From Ensifer sp. IC4062 (GTDB taxonomy: Bacteria > Pseudomonadota > Alphaproteobacteria > Rhizobiales > Rhizobiaceae), in the NCBI RefSeq assembly GCF_020193575.1, contig NZ_JADYVD010000019.1:62001-126000 (forward strand): a stretch of 64,000 nucleotides of DNA. Reading direction: 5' to 3'. A program made the translations under genes and the position numbers. Shown here piece after piece: positions 9,161 through 17,889 of this stretch. Position 1 is the stretch's first letter; every line of letters starts with the position of its first letter. The notes beneath the pieces are model-generated. The model saw nothing but the letters and a program-made list of their open reading frames with translations. It was not told where the DNA came from and searched no databases.

Positions 9161-9173
9161 GTACCGCCGGTAC
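9161..9173. promoter_or_regulatory. Candidate operator of the adjacent TetR regulator
   Basis: GTACCGCCGGTAC is a perfect inverted repeat (GTACC, three-base centre, GGTAC). It ends 12 bases upstream of the tetR start codon and overlaps the region just before its ribosome binding site. TetR proteins usually repress from such dyads. The assignment is inferred from position only. Confidence 0.45.
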
Positions 9174-9379
9174 GGTTTTCGGCTTAGAAAACGCCTCCCA
9201 CGTCCCCCGCCGCCAGCCGATCTCAACGGCAAGTGTCTGTTTTCGCATCAAAATGGGGATCTCCCGCAAGTAGTATACCGCAACTCCTCTAGTTTAGCAG
9301 ATGATAAAAAGGCAGAAATTCATCCGATCCCTGACGCGGGAGATCCGTGAAGATCAGGGGGAAGAGGGTGGAGCAAAAG

Positions 9380-10336
9380 ATGGCCAAGTACAGAGAAAAC
9401 CTGCCGCTGCTGAACGGAGGCACATTCCTCAGTGATGGCGGCATGGAGACGACGCTAATCTTTCATGACGGCGTCGAGCTTCCGCATTTCGCTTCCTTCG
9501 TGCTCTTGTCGTCGGCCGAGGGCCGCCGGAAGCTTCTGCAATATTACAAGCATTATCTCGACGTCGCCCGACGCCACGATACTGGCTTCGTCCTCGACAC
9601 CGCCACGTGGCGAGCCAATGCCGATTGGGGCGAGAAGCTCGGCTACGATGCGGCTGCCCTGGCAACGGCCAACCGCAATGCGCTCGATCTGCTGACCGCG
9701 TTGCGCACTGAATACGAGCGGCCGCAAGCGCCCATTGTCCTCAATGGCGTGATCGGCCCACGCGGCGACGGCTACAAAGCGGGTAAGATGAACGCCGACG
9801 AGGCGGAAGACTACCACGGGGCCCAGATCGCCACCTTCGCCGCAAGCGAGGCCGATATGATATCAGGTGTTACATTGAACAATATCGACGAGGGTGTCGG
9901 TATTGCTCGCGCGGCCAGAATACATGGCATGCCCTGCGCCATCTCCTTCACGGTCGAGACCGATGGGCGGCTGGTGACCGGCCAGTCACTGCGCGATGCG
10001 ATAGAGACGGTGGACGCGGAGACGGATGGGTATCCGCACTACTACATGGTCAACTGCGCGCATCCGAGCCATTTCGATGGCGCGCTCGACCAGGGCGAGG
10101 CCTGGGTCAAGCGAATCGGCGGTATTCGCGCCAATGCCTCGATGATGAGCCATGCCGAACTCGACGAGAGCGAGACGCTCGATGCGGGTGATCCGGCAGA
10201 TCTCGCCCGGCGCTATCAGTCCCTGACCGGCCGGATGCCACAACTGCGTGTCCTCGGCGGCTGCTGCGGCACTGACCACCGCCACATCGCGGCGATTTGC
10301 GAAGCCTGCCTCCCTCGCACAGCGCTAAGCGCCTGA
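9380..10336 (+). CDS. Homocysteine S-methyltransferase family protein
   Basis: The 318-residue cytoplasmic protein belongs to the zinc-dependent homocysteine methyltransferase family (MmuM/BHMT-like). It starts with the substrate-pocket motif FLSDGGMETTLIF, has the first zinc cysteine in HYYMVNCAHPSHF and the paired zinc cysteines in RVLGGCCGTDHRHI near the C terminus. The methyl donor (S-methylmethionine, betaine or another) cannot be read from the sequence. The ATG at 9380 has GGTGGAG upstream; an ATG at 9347 in frame is possible. A strong stem-loop lies just after the stop. Confidence 0.88.
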   Translation: MAKYRENLPLLNGGTFLSDGGMETTLIFHDGVELPHFASFVLLSSAEGRRKLLQYYKHYLDVARRHDTGFVLDTATWRANADWGEKLGYDAAALATANRNALDLLTALRTEYERPQAPIVLNGVIGPRGDGYKAGKMNADEAEDYHGAQIATFAASEADMISGVTLNNIDEGVGIARAARIHGMPCAISFTVETDGRLVTGQSLRDAIETVDAETDGYPHYYMVNCAHPSHFDGALDQGEAWVKRIGGIRANASMMSHAELDESETLDAGDPADLARRYQSLTGRMPQLRVLGGCCGTDHRHIAAICEACLPRTALSA

Positions 10337-10349
10337 CGCGGCGATAGAA

Positions 10350-10386
10350 CCGTCACCTCTCCGGCAAGACACCGGAGAGGTGACGG
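10350..10386. terminator. 15-bp perfect stem-loop downstream of the methyltransferase gene
   Basis: CCGTCACCTCTCCGG and CCGGAGAGGTGACGG form a perfect 15-bp stem with a 7-base loop, 13 bases after the methyltransferase stop. There is no T-run after it (GATAAAGTC follows), so it may be a processed 3' end or a Rho-assisted stop rather than a classical intrinsic terminator. Confidence 0.5.
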
Positions 10387-10483
10387 ATAAAGTCTCTGCC
10401 TCGCGGAACAATCGGCGCTCGTGTAGACTTGTCCTGAGAGCGTGGCTCGTCGGCACCGTCCGGCGCACGCAACGGGACCAGGA

Positions 10484-11992
10484 ATGATGAACCACATACC
10501 CCCGCAATCCGCCTCGGAAACGGCTCCCTTCCCCTTCGACAACAGCTATGCGCGGCTGCCCGCGAATTTCTATGCTCGTGTCGAGCCTACACCAGTTGCG
10601 GAGCCTTGGCTGATCAAGTTCAACCGAAAGCTCGCTGAAGAGCTGGGCCTGGACGCGAAAGCGCTAGAACGCGATGGCGCGGTGATCTTTTCGGGCAACA
10701 AAGTGCCGCCTGGCGCAGAGCCGCTTGCCATGGCCTACGCGGGACACCAATTCGGTACCTTCGTCCCGCAGCTCGGAGATGGGCGCGCGATCCTGCTTGG
10801 CGAGGTGATCGACCGCGACGGAAAAAGGCGCGACATCCAGCTCAAGGGATCCGGCCAGACACCCTATTCCCGCCGCGGCGACGGACGGGCCGCACTTGGA
10901 CCGGTGCTGCGGGAATACATCGTCAGCGAAGCGATGTACGCGCTGGGCGTGCCGACGACCCGCGCGCTCGCCGCCACTGTTACCGGCCAGCCGGTCTATC
11001 GTGAGCAAATCCTGCCCGGCGCGGTTTTCACCCGCGTCGCCGCAAGCCATATCCGGGTCGGTACGTTTCAATTCTTCGCCGCCCGTGGCGACATGGAGTC
11101 GGTCAAGGCCTTGGCCAACTACGTGATCGAACGCCATTACCCCGAGTTGAAGGATGGCGAACAGCCGTATTTTTCGCTGTTCAAGGCGGTCGCCGCTCGG
11201 CAGGCGGCACTGATCGCTCGTTGGCTTCATGTCGGCTTCATCCACGGGGTGATGAACACAGACAACATGGCAGTATCAGGCGAGACCATCGATTTCGGCC
11301 CCTGCGCTTTCATGGATGCCTATGATCCGAAGAAAGTGTTCAGCTCGATTGACCAGTTTGGCCGCTATGCCTATGCCAACCAGCCGGCCATCGGCCAGTG
11401 GAACCTTGCGCGTCTCGCCGAAACACTGGTGCCGCTGTTCGACCCGGTTGCCGATACGGCGGTCAACCTGGCCAATGATGCGCTTACCGAATACGGATCG
11501 ATCTTCCAGAAGCACTGGCTCGACGGCATGCGCCGCAAGATCGGACTTTCGACCGAAGAAGATGGCGACCTCGATCTGATCCAATCGCTCCTCACCCTGA
11601 TGCACGAGGGCAATGCGGATTTCACCTTGGTCTTCCGGCGCCTCGCGGCATCGGCCGAGAGCGAGGGCGCTGACCCGGCTCTCGTCGAGCTTTTCGAAAG
11701 GTCGGACGCAGTTTCGCCCTGGCTTCGCGATTGGCGCGGGCGGCTGGCCCGCGAAACACTCGACGCCGGCGCGCGCGCCGAGGCGATGCGATCCGTCAAT
11801 CCGATGTTCATTCCGCGCAACCACCGCGTGGAACAGGCGATCGAAGCGGCAACGCGCGAAGCGGATTTCTCGCTGTTCGAAGCGCTACTCGACGTCACGT
11901 CCCGACCCTATGAAGACCAACCCGAGCATGCGGCCTATGCTGCGCCGCCTGAGCCTGGCGAAGAAGTGCTGCAGACCTTCTGCGGTACATGA
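10484..11992 (+). CDS. selO: Protein adenylyltransferase SelO (YdiU/UPF0061 family)
   Basis: The 502-residue pseudokinase-fold enzyme transfers AMP from ATP to Ser, Thr or Tyr of target proteins. Family blocks are all visible: NSYARLPANFYARV at the N terminus, MAYAGHQFGTFVPQLGDGRA, the ATP-site block DIQLKGSGQTPYSRRGDGRAALG, and the metal/catalytic block HGVMNTDNMAVSGETIDFGPCAFMD. The C-terminal selenocysteine/Cys-containing tail is also present (VLQTFCGT, ending in Cys as in bacterial SelO). ATG codons at 10484 and 10487 are both close to AGGA; I used the first. SelO of bacteria acts on redox proteins during oxidative stress. Confidence 0.93.
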   Translation: MMNHIPPQSASETAPFPFDNSYARLPANFYARVEPTPVAEPWLIKFNRKLAEELGLDAKALERDGAVIFSGNKVPPGAEPLAMAYAGHQFGTFVPQLGDGRAILLGEVIDRDGKRRDIQLKGSGQTPYSRRGDGRAALGPVLREYIVSEAMYALGVPTTRALAATVTGQPVYREQILPGAVFTRVAASHIRVGTFQFFAARGDMESVKALANYVIERHYPELKDGEQPYFSLFKAVAARQAALIARWLHVGFIHGVMNTDNMAVSGETIDFGPCAFMDAYDPKKVFSSIDQFGRYAYANQPAIGQWNLARLAETLVPLFDPVADTAVNLANDALTEYGSIFQKHWLDGMRRKIGLSTEEDGDLDLIQSLLTLMHEGNADFTLVFRRLAASAESEGADPALVELFERSDAVSPWLRDWRGRLARETLDAGARAEAMRSVNPMFIPRNHRVEQAIEAATREADFSLFEALLDVTSRPYEDQPEHAAYAAPPEPGEEVLQTFCGT

Positions 11993-12219
11993 GCTGCCGG
12001 CCGCCGCAATCAGTCGCAAAAATTCGCGGCGCTTTGCGGCCTCCGTATTTTTGCAACCCCACAGAGTGCGGTCATTGAAAGGCACGCTCCATGCGTTAGC
12101 TTTTCAGAGGGCGTTGTCGTCCCAGGGGCGGTAAGCGGCCTCCCGGGTCCGGGCGGCCGCACTTGCCGCAGGATTCGGTCGCACAGCTCGGCACCGCACT
12201 TGAATTCGGGGATCAACTG

Positions 12220-14556
12220 ATGCTCATCATACTAACAGCCATTCTCTTCGCCCTGATCGGTCTTGCGATCGGCGCGGGAGGTATCAGGCTCCTGATGCTC
12301 GACGGCAGTGCCTACTACCTGATCGCGGGCCTCGGCTTCCTGCTGACAGCCCTTCTGCTTTACTACCGTCGCGCCGCCGCGCTTTGGGTCTATGCGCTCG
12401 TCGTCGTGGGCTCGCTCGCCTGGGCGGTCTGGGAGGTCGGCTTCGACTGGTGGCAGCTCGGTCCTCGGGGCGGTGTCATCATCCTGCTCGGGCTGTGGCT
12501 GCTTACACCGTGGATCCGACGCCCCCTCGGCTTCGTCAGCCCCTCCGGGGAGCACTACAGCGCCGCGGCGTGGCCGCTCGCTCTCGCCAGCCTCATTTCG
12601 ATCGGCGTCGCGGCGTTCGCCATGACGCAGGATCCGCACGACATCCGCGGCGAGCTGCCGCGCGGCGCAATCGCGGCTCGGGCCAATCTTGGCGGCAATG
12701 TGCCGCCCGGCGAGTGGCACCAGTACGGCCGCACGCCGTTTGGGCAACGCTACTCGCCCCTCGACCAGATCAATGCGGAAAACGTCGCAGGCCTGAGGGT
12801 CGCCTGGCAATACCAGACGGGTGACGTCAAGCGGCCGGACGATGTCGGCGAGACCACCTATCAGGTGACGCCGCTCAAAGTGAAGGACACGCTCTATCTC
12901 TGCACACCGCACAACTGGGCGATCGCGCTCGACGCCGCGACCGGCCGGGAAAAATGGAAATATGATTCCAACTCCGGCATGAACCCGGACCGCCAGCACC
13001 AGACCTGCCGCGGCGTCACCTATTGGGCCGATCCGGCGGCCACACCGGGCAGCGCCTGTGCCGAGCGCGTCTACCTGCCGACTTCCGATGCGCGCCTGAT
13101 CGCGCTCGACGCCGCAAACGGCGAGGTTTGCACGAGCTTTGCCGACAATGGCGTGCTGCATCTAGAACAGGGCATGCGATACAATCCGGCTGGCTACTAC
13201 TACTCGACATCGCCGCCGGTTGCGGTCGGCGACAAGATCATCATCGGCGGAGCGGTCAACGACAACTATTCGACCATGGAACAGTCGGGTGTGATTCGCG
13301 CCTTCAACGTCAGCACCGGCGCGCTTATCTGGAATTGGGATAGCGGGAATCCTGACGTCACGACACCGCTCGCTCCGGGGCAAACCTACACCACCAATTC
13401 GCCCAACAGCTGGTCAGTCTTCAGCTACGACGAGTCCCTCGGCCTCGTCTACATTCCCATGGGAAATCAAGTGCCGGACCAGCTTGGCATGGGGCGGAGC
13501 GAGCACGTGGAGAAATATTCCTCCTCGATCGTCGCGCTCGACATCAACACCGGTGCCGTGCGGTGGGTACGGCAGACCGTGCATCACGACCTTTGGGACA
13601 TGGACGTACCGGCGCAACCGTCGCTCATCGATATCACGAAGGAGGATGGAACGGTCGTTCCGGCGCTCGTCGGCCCGACCAAGCAGGGCGACCTCTACGT
13701 GCTCGACCGGCGGAGTGGCGAACCGATCATTCCGGTTGAGGAAGTGGCCGCACCCGGCGGCGCCATCGCCGAGGACTTTACAGCGCCGACACAGCCGGTC
13801 TCGGCTCTCACCTTCATGCCGGCGCCACTGCAAGAGCGGGATATGTGGGGCATCTCGATGTTCGACCAGCTCGCTTGCCGCATCGCTTTCAGGTCACTCA
13901 AATACGAGGGCCGCTATACACCGCCTTCACTCGAAGGGACCCTGGTTTATCCCGGCAATTTCGGCACCTTCAACTGGGGCTCGGTGGCGGTCGACCCGGA
14001 GCGGCAGGTGCTATTCGGGATGCCGACCTATCTCGCGTTCACATCCCGGCTGGTTCCGCGCGACCAGATCCCGCCAAAGCAGGCCGGCGAAACGGGTAGC
14101 GAGCAGGGCCTCAATCGCAACGAAGGTGCGCCGTACGGCGTATTCATGGGACCGTTCCTCGGTCCGCTGCAGATCCCCTGCCAGGCACCACCGTGGGGCT
14201 ATGTCGCTGGCGCCGACCTCAGGACCGGCAAGATCGCTTACAGGCACAAGAACGGCACCGTCTACGACATGACGCCGCTGCCGTTGCCCCTCAAAGTGGG
14301 TGTGCCGGGCATCGGCGGACCGATGATCACCAAGGGCGGCGTCGCCTTTCTGGGCGCAGCGGTCGATAACTATTTGAGGGCCTACGACCTCACCACCGGC
14401 TCTCAGCTCTGGGAAGCGCGGCTGCCGGCAGGCGGGCAATCGACTCCGATGACGTACGCGGTTGGCGATAAGCAATATGTGCTGATGGTTGCCGGCGGCC
14501 ACGGTTCGGTCGGCACAAAGCCGGGCGACTACGTCATTGCCTACACCCTTCCCTGA
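12220..14556 (+). CDS. gcd: Membrane-bound PQQ-dependent glucose dehydrogenase
   Basis: This quinoprotein of about 778 residues oxidises aldoses to the lactone in the periplasm and feeds ubiquinone. The first 140 residues contain five hydrophobic membrane helices. The rest is a quinoprotein propeller beginning NVPPGEWHQYGRTPFGQRYSPLDQI and containing the tryptophan-docking repeats and VRQTVHHDLWDMDVPAQPSL, a block with residues that contact PQQ and calcium. Length and architecture equal E. coli Gcd. I chose the ATG at 12220, which puts the first membrane helix at the N terminus; the frame extends 19 codons upstream. Apo-enzyme activity depends on PQQ made elsewhere. Gluconate production can solubilise phosphate. 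Confidence 0.93.
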   Translation: MLIILTAILFALIGLAIGAGGIRLLMLDGSAYYLIAGLGFLLTALLLYYRRAAALWVYALVVVGSLAWAVWEVGFDWWQLGPRGGVIILLGLWLLTPWIRRPLGFVSPSGEHYSAAAWPLALASLISIGVAAFAMTQDPHDIRGELPRGAIAARANLGGNVPPGEWHQYGRTPFGQRYSPLDQINAENVAGLRVAWQYQTGDVKRPDDVGETTYQVTPLKVKDTLYLCTPHNWAIALDAATGREKWKYDSNSGMNPDRQHQTCRGVTYWADPAATPGSACAERVYLPTSDARLIALDAANGEVCTSFADNGVLHLEQGMRYNPAGYYYSTSPPVAVGDKIIIGGAVNDNYSTMEQSGVIRAFNVSTGALIWNWDSGNPDVTTPLAPGQTYTTNSPNSWSVFSYDESLGLVYIPMGNQVPDQLGMGRSEHVEKYSSSIVALDINTGAVRWVRQTVHHDLWDMDVPAQPSLIDITKEDGTVVPALVGPTKQGDLYVLDRRSGEPIIPVEEVAAPGGAIAEDFTAPTQPVSALTFMPAPLQERDMWGISMFDQLACRIAFRSLKYEGRYTPPSLEGTLVYPGNFGTFNWGSVAVDPERQVLFGMPTYLAFTSRLVPRDQIPPKQAGETGSEQGLNRNEGAPYGVFMGPFLGPLQIPCQAPPWGYVAGADLRTGKIAYRHKNGTVYDMTPLPLPLKVGVPGIGGPMITKGGVAFLGAAVDNYLRAYDLTTGSQLWEARLPAGGQSTPMTYAVGDKQYVLMVAGGHGSVGTKPGDYVIAYTLP

Positions 14557-14646
14557 CATCGATGAAACCCGCTGGGTGGTTGCATCGAAAGTCTCGCGCA
14601 AGCCGTGATAGACAAGCTCCCCCGGACTTCACATCCGGGGATTCCC

Positions 14647-15108
14647 ATGAAAATCGAAAGTAGCCTTTCCAACTACTACCTTTCGCAGCGCCGCTCCGTC
14701 GCAAGCGGCCTTCCCTCGCTCGACGACATCGGCGGTGATCAAGCGCAACGCCGTACTCCATCCACCATTGCTCCCGCCTCGCCCTCTGTCTCGCTTTCAA
14801 GCGCACTTTGGCAGTCACTCGCCGAGGTCGAAACGGCCGCTCCCTCGATTACAGAGGGCAAGTCGCCGTTCGGCTCGAGCGTTGCCGATGAGTTCCTTGA
14901 ATGGTCGGGGATGTCCCTCGCCGAAAAAATCCGGGCGCAGTATCTCGAAGCACATGGGCTGACGGAGGAAAGCCTGGAGGCGATGCCGCCCGAGGAACGC
15001 GCAGCAATCGAGGACGAAATCCGCAAGGCCATCGCCGAAAGCCTCGGCATCGAGGAACAGGCGAGCGAGACGGCATCGGACATCGCAGAAAGCGCTGCCG
15101 ACGCCTGA
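14647..15108 (+). CDS. Hypothetical protein, Ser/Glu-rich
   Basis: The 153-residue soluble protein has no signal peptide and no family I recognise. The first half is low-complexity and Ser/Pro-rich. The second half (about residues 75-150) is acidic and probably helical (EFLEWSGMSLAEKIRAQYLEAHGLTEESLEAMPPEER). The latter resembles C-terminal segments of other rhizobial hypothetical proteins. The start at 14647 follows CCGGGGATTCCC. It lies downstream of gcd and converges on the beta-lactamase gene with 14 bases between them. Confidence 0.7.
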   Translation: MKIESSLSNYYLSQRRSVASGLPSLDDIGGDQAQRRTPSTIAPASPSVSLSSALWQSLAEVETAAPSITEGKSPFGSSVADEFLEWSGMSLAEKIRAQYLEAHGLTEESLEAMPPEERAAIEDEIRKAIAESLGIEEQASETASDIAESAADA

Positions 15109-15122
15109 TGCCGTCGGCGTGA

Positions 15123-16013
15123 TCAAATCATTCCCGCAATGATCTTTCCGACCTCGGCGAAGACGGGATTCAGTTCCTTCACCGGCGCCTTGGCCTCGGC
15201 GATATAGACCGTGATCAGGACGGGCCCGCGGTCCCTCGGCCAAACAACGGCAATATCCGACGCGGCGCCTGTCGCGCTCGTCCCCGTCTTGTCGCCGATG
15301 CGCCAATCCTTCGGCATGCCGGCCCGAAGGCGCGCGTCGCCGGTTTTGTTGGCGACCATCCAGTCGGTGAATTGCATCCGAGAGCTCTCCGAAAGAACCG
15401 GACCGAGCGCCAGATTGCCGAGCGTTTCCAGCATGGCAGCCGGCGTCGTCGTGTCACGCGGGTCCCCTGGCCTCGCTTCGTTAAGCTCTGGCTCGGTGCG
15501 GTCAAGCCGTGTCGTCTGATCGCCAATCGACCGCAGCCATCCCGTCAATCCTTCCGGCCCACCGAAACTTTCGAGCAGCAGGTTGCCCGCGGCGTTATCG
15601 CTGACCGTCACCGCCGCCTCGCAAAGCTCGGCGACCGTCATGCCGTCGCCTCCCGCGTGTTTTTCGGTCACCGGCGAATAGGGAACCAGTGCGTCCTTCC
15701 CGAACTTGATGCGCCGGTCGAGCTTTTCCTCGCCCCGGTCCACACGGGCCAGGACACAGGCCGCGGCCAACGCCTTGAAGGTCGAGCACATGGCAAAGCG
15801 CTCGGTTTCCCGCTGGCCGAAGGAAATATTCGTTTCCGTGTCGAGCACGGCGACGCCGAGGCGACCGCCAGTACGCTTTTCGAGTTCGCCAAGCTGCTTC
15901 GAGACGTCGCCATCCGTACTGGAAACGGCGCGCGCGGTGCCGGGCAGAACGAGTGCCGGATAGAGCATCGCGGAGCCGACGAGCATGGTGCGGCGATTGA
16001 TAAAGAGGGGCAC
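15123..16013 (-). CDS. bla: Class A beta-lactamase with twin-arginine signal
   Basis: The roughly 296-residue serine beta-lactamase carries all class A motifs: S-T-F-K at residues 77-80 (Ambler 70-73), SDN at 138-140, E-x-x-L-N at 174-178 (Ambler Glu166) and KTG at 242-244. The leader contains INRRTMLVGSAML followed by a hydrophobic stretch and an ARA cleavage site, so export is probably by the Tat route to the periplasm. I chose the GTG at 16013 because GGAGGAAGAAC lies directly before it. The frame continues 22 codons to an ATG at 16079, but that would bury the signal. No ampR-like regulator is adjacent. Confidence 0.9.
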   Translation of the reverse strand: MPLFINRRTMLVGSAMLYPALVLPGTARAVSSTDGDVSKQLGELEKRTGGRLGVAVLDTETNISFGQRETERFAMCSTFKALAAACVLARVDRGEEKLDRRIKFGKDALVPYSPVTEKHAGGDGMTVAELCEAAVTVSDNAAGNLLLESFGGPEGLTGWLRSIGDQTTRLDRTEPELNEARPGDPRDTTTPAAMLETLGNLALGPVLSESSRMQFTDWMVANKTGDARLRAGMPKDWRIGDKTGTSATGAASDIAVVWPRDRGPVLITVYIAEAKAPVKELNPVFAEVGKIIAGMI

Positions 16014-16394
16014 GTTCTTCCTCCGTCCTGGGCGTGCGGCCTTTGCCACATCAACCTCTAAATTATTGATAGTGAACATTTATTTATCCGCCGCCGCGAC
16101 AGCGGCAAGCGACGCAAATCGCTAAGCGGCAAATATGGCGGGCTTGTGCTCGCGCGGATCGCGTTCCGAGCCTGGCCCTCTGCTTGCGGGCCGTCGAGTG
16201 AAAATGCTATGGCAAGGCCGTTGAACTTGAAGGACGAGATCCGTGCGCCTCATCCGTTAGCGACGTTGCCTGGCAAGCCGAACCGCCGCTGTAAGCGCTG
16301 TCTTGCGAGCGCTTACTTGCGGCTGCTTTTGCCAGACCGTGACGGATGCACAACAGGGACGCGCGCCCCAGCGGTCGTTTCAAGGATCAAAATC
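16014..16394. other. Divergent intergenic region with a 9-bp dyad
   Basis: The gap between bla and the hydrolase gene holds no credible gene. It contains an inverted repeat, GTAAGCGCT (16291-16299) and AGCGCTTAC (16308-16316), perfect over nine bases with an 8-base centre, about 80 bases before the hydrolase start. It could be an operator or an mRNA leader hairpin. There is also an AT-rich patch next to bla (16050-16095). Confidence 0.45.
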
Positions 16395-17264
16395 ATGACA
16401 ATCAACAAGGACCATTCCTTCGGAGCCGGACACCTCAGATCCGGCCCGTTCGAGCTCGGCTACAGAATCGAAGGCAGCGGCCCCCCGGTGCTCGTCATTG
16501 GCAGCGCCGTCTATTATCCAAGGACGTTTTCAGCAGCGCTTCGGCAACACCTGCGGCTGGTCTTTGTCGACCACCGCGGTTTCGCACCCGTTCGAGGCAA
16601 GCTGTCGACGGTCGAGGCCAGCTTCGAGGCAGTCATCGAGGATATCGATCGCATGAGGGCGCATATCGGGCTTGAGCGCTTCGCCATCCTCGGCCATTCC
16701 GGCCACGGCTATATGGCTCTCGAATATGCGAAGCGTCATCCGGACCGCGTCAGCCATGTCGTAATGGTCGCAACCGGTCCGAGCCATTCGCCACGGCACA
16801 TGGCCGCGGCCGATCGGCTCTGGGCGGAGACGGTGGCGCCTGAGCGCAAGGCCATTTTCGAACGCGAGATGGCTCTCCTCGGCAGCGACATTGCAGAAAG
16901 GCCGGACGAGCGGTTCAAGTCGCTGCTGATTAGGTTGGGCGCCAAAAGCTGGTACGATGCGGCTTTCGATGCCCGCCCGCTCTGGGAAGGCGTTACGGTC
17001 AACAATCTCGTCTTCGATCATCTGTGGGGTGAGGTCTTCCGCGATATCGACATAAGGCCGGGCTTCGATCGGCTGAAAATGCCGATTCTGCTTGCACTCG
17101 GTCGCTTCGACTATCTCGTTGCGCCCCCGAGCACCTGGGACGAATACCGCGCTGATGTTTCCGATCTGACCATCCGCCTTTTCGAAAGGAGCGGCCACAC
17201 GCCGCAACTGGAGGAAAGCGGGGCTTTCGACGACGCGCTTCTCGAGTTTCTTTTGCGCCGCTGA
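16395..17264 (+). CDS. Alpha/beta hydrolase
   Basis: The 289-residue alpha/beta-fold hydrolase has an oxyanion/VLVIGSAVYYPRTF segment near residue 30, the nucleophile elbow GHSGHG (Ser about residue 99), an Asp in LGRFDYLVAPP and a His in SGHTPQLEE near the C terminus, giving a complete Ser-Asp-His triad. The proline-iminopeptidase/BioH-like layout is common, and the substrate cannot be deduced. The ATG at 16395 follows AAGGA. An upstream extension of 83 codons in frame looks non-coding. Confidence 0.85.
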   Translation: MTINKDHSFGAGHLRSGPFELGYRIEGSGPPVLVIGSAVYYPRTFSAALRQHLRLVFVDHRGFAPVRGKLSTVEASFEAVIEDIDRMRAHIGLERFAILGHSGHGYMALEYAKRHPDRVSHVVMVATGPSHSPRHMAAADRLWAETVAPERKAIFEREMALLGSDIAERPDERFKSLLIRLGAKSWYDAAFDARPLWEGVTVNNLVFDHLWGEVFRDIDIRPGFDRLKMPILLALGRFDYLVAPPSTWDEYRADVSDLTIRLFERSGHTPQLEESGAFDDALLEFLLRR

Positions 17265-17364
17265 GAAGCAGGGAGGTCCTCTCAAGGATCTCCCCAATCT
17301 ATTGATGAGAGAATGCCTCGGCCCTATCTAAACACTCCAGCGACTATAGATATGTGGAGACAAC

Positions 17365-17778
17365 ATGTATTCGATCGGTGACCTCTCTCGCCGCACCGGC
17401 GTCAAGATCCCGACCATTCGCTATTACGAGCAGATGGGACTGATCGACGCGCCGGAACGGTCGGAAGGCAATCAACGGCGTTATGAAAAACGCGAGCTCG
17501 AACGACTGGCCTTCATCCGTCACGCCCGCGACCTCGGACTCTCGATCGACGCGATCCGCGACCTGCTGGCGCTCAGCGAACATCCGGAACGCCCTTGCGG
17601 CGAGGCGGACCGCATCGCCACCGAACACCTCGCGTCAGTGCGGGAGAGGATCGCCAGGCTGCGAAAGCTGGAAAGCGAACTCGAACGCATCGTCGCCTGC
17701 CATGGCGACCACACGATCGGCGACTGCTACGTCATCCGGGCGCTCGCCGACCACTCGATGTGCGAGAGTGAGCACTGA
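17365..17778 (+). CDS. MerR-family regulator with ZntR-like cysteines
   Basis: The 137-residue regulator has the N-terminal winged helix (YSIGDLSRRTGVKIPTIRYYEQMGLI, residues 2-27) and a dimerisation coiled coil (about 80-110). Cys78 and Cys112-x8-Cys121 match the divalent-metal pattern of ZntR, CadR and PbrR (Cys79, Cys114/115, Cys124) better than the Cys-x7-Cys of copper sensors. An extra Cys133 is near the end. No metal pump is adjacent, so its target may lie elsewhere. An imperfect dyad (TATCTA ... TAGATA, about 17320-17352) precedes the start. Confidence 0.85.
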   Translation: MYSIGDLSRRTGVKIPTIRYYEQMGLIDAPERSEGNQRRYEKRELERLAFIRHARDLGLSIDAIRDLLALSEHPERPCGEADRIATEHLASVRERIARLRKLESELERIVACHGDHTIGDCYVIRALADHSMCESEH

Positions 17779-17804
17779 GGCCCGCCGCTCGCGAGAATTC
17801 CCCG

Positions 17805-17833
17805 TTGACAAAATCACGGAAATCGCGAATCTA
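17805..17833 (+). promoter_or_regulatory. Promoter of the leader-peptide attenuator
   Basis: A perfect -35 hexamer TTGACA (17805-17810) is followed after 17 bases by a poor -10 (AATCTA, 17828-17833). A start site five to six bases further on would be the A of the leader-peptide ATG at 17839. This would give a leaderless transcript, as described for trpL of Sinorhizobium meliloti. The -10 match is weak, so the exact start needs mapping. Confidence 0.5.
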
Positions 17834-17838
17834 CGCGC

Positions 17839-17889
17839 ATGATCAAGAACGCACCCATCTCCAGCGTGTATTTTTGGCTGTTCCGATAG
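17839..17889 (+). CDS. Candidate leader peptide MIKNAPISSVYFWLFR
   Basis: This 16-codon open frame ends in a run of Tyr-Phe-Trp-Leu-Phe codons before Arg and a TAG stop. It has no Shine-Dalgarno, but it sits exactly where a transcript from the TTGACA promoter would begin, so leaderless translation is plausible. The aromatic run overlaps segment 1 of a three-hairpin attenuator immediately downstream. The natural reading is a sensing peptide for charged tRNA-Tyr, tRNA-Phe or tRNA-Trp. It is shorter than usual gene-prediction limits and is probably unannotated. Confidence 0.6.
   Translation: MIKNAPISSVYFWLFR

Noticed and set aside
12184-12216. FNR-like TTGA...ATCAA upstream of gcd
   Set aside because: The half-sites in TTGAATTCGGGGATCAA are too far apart for the N4 spacing of FNR/FixK sites.
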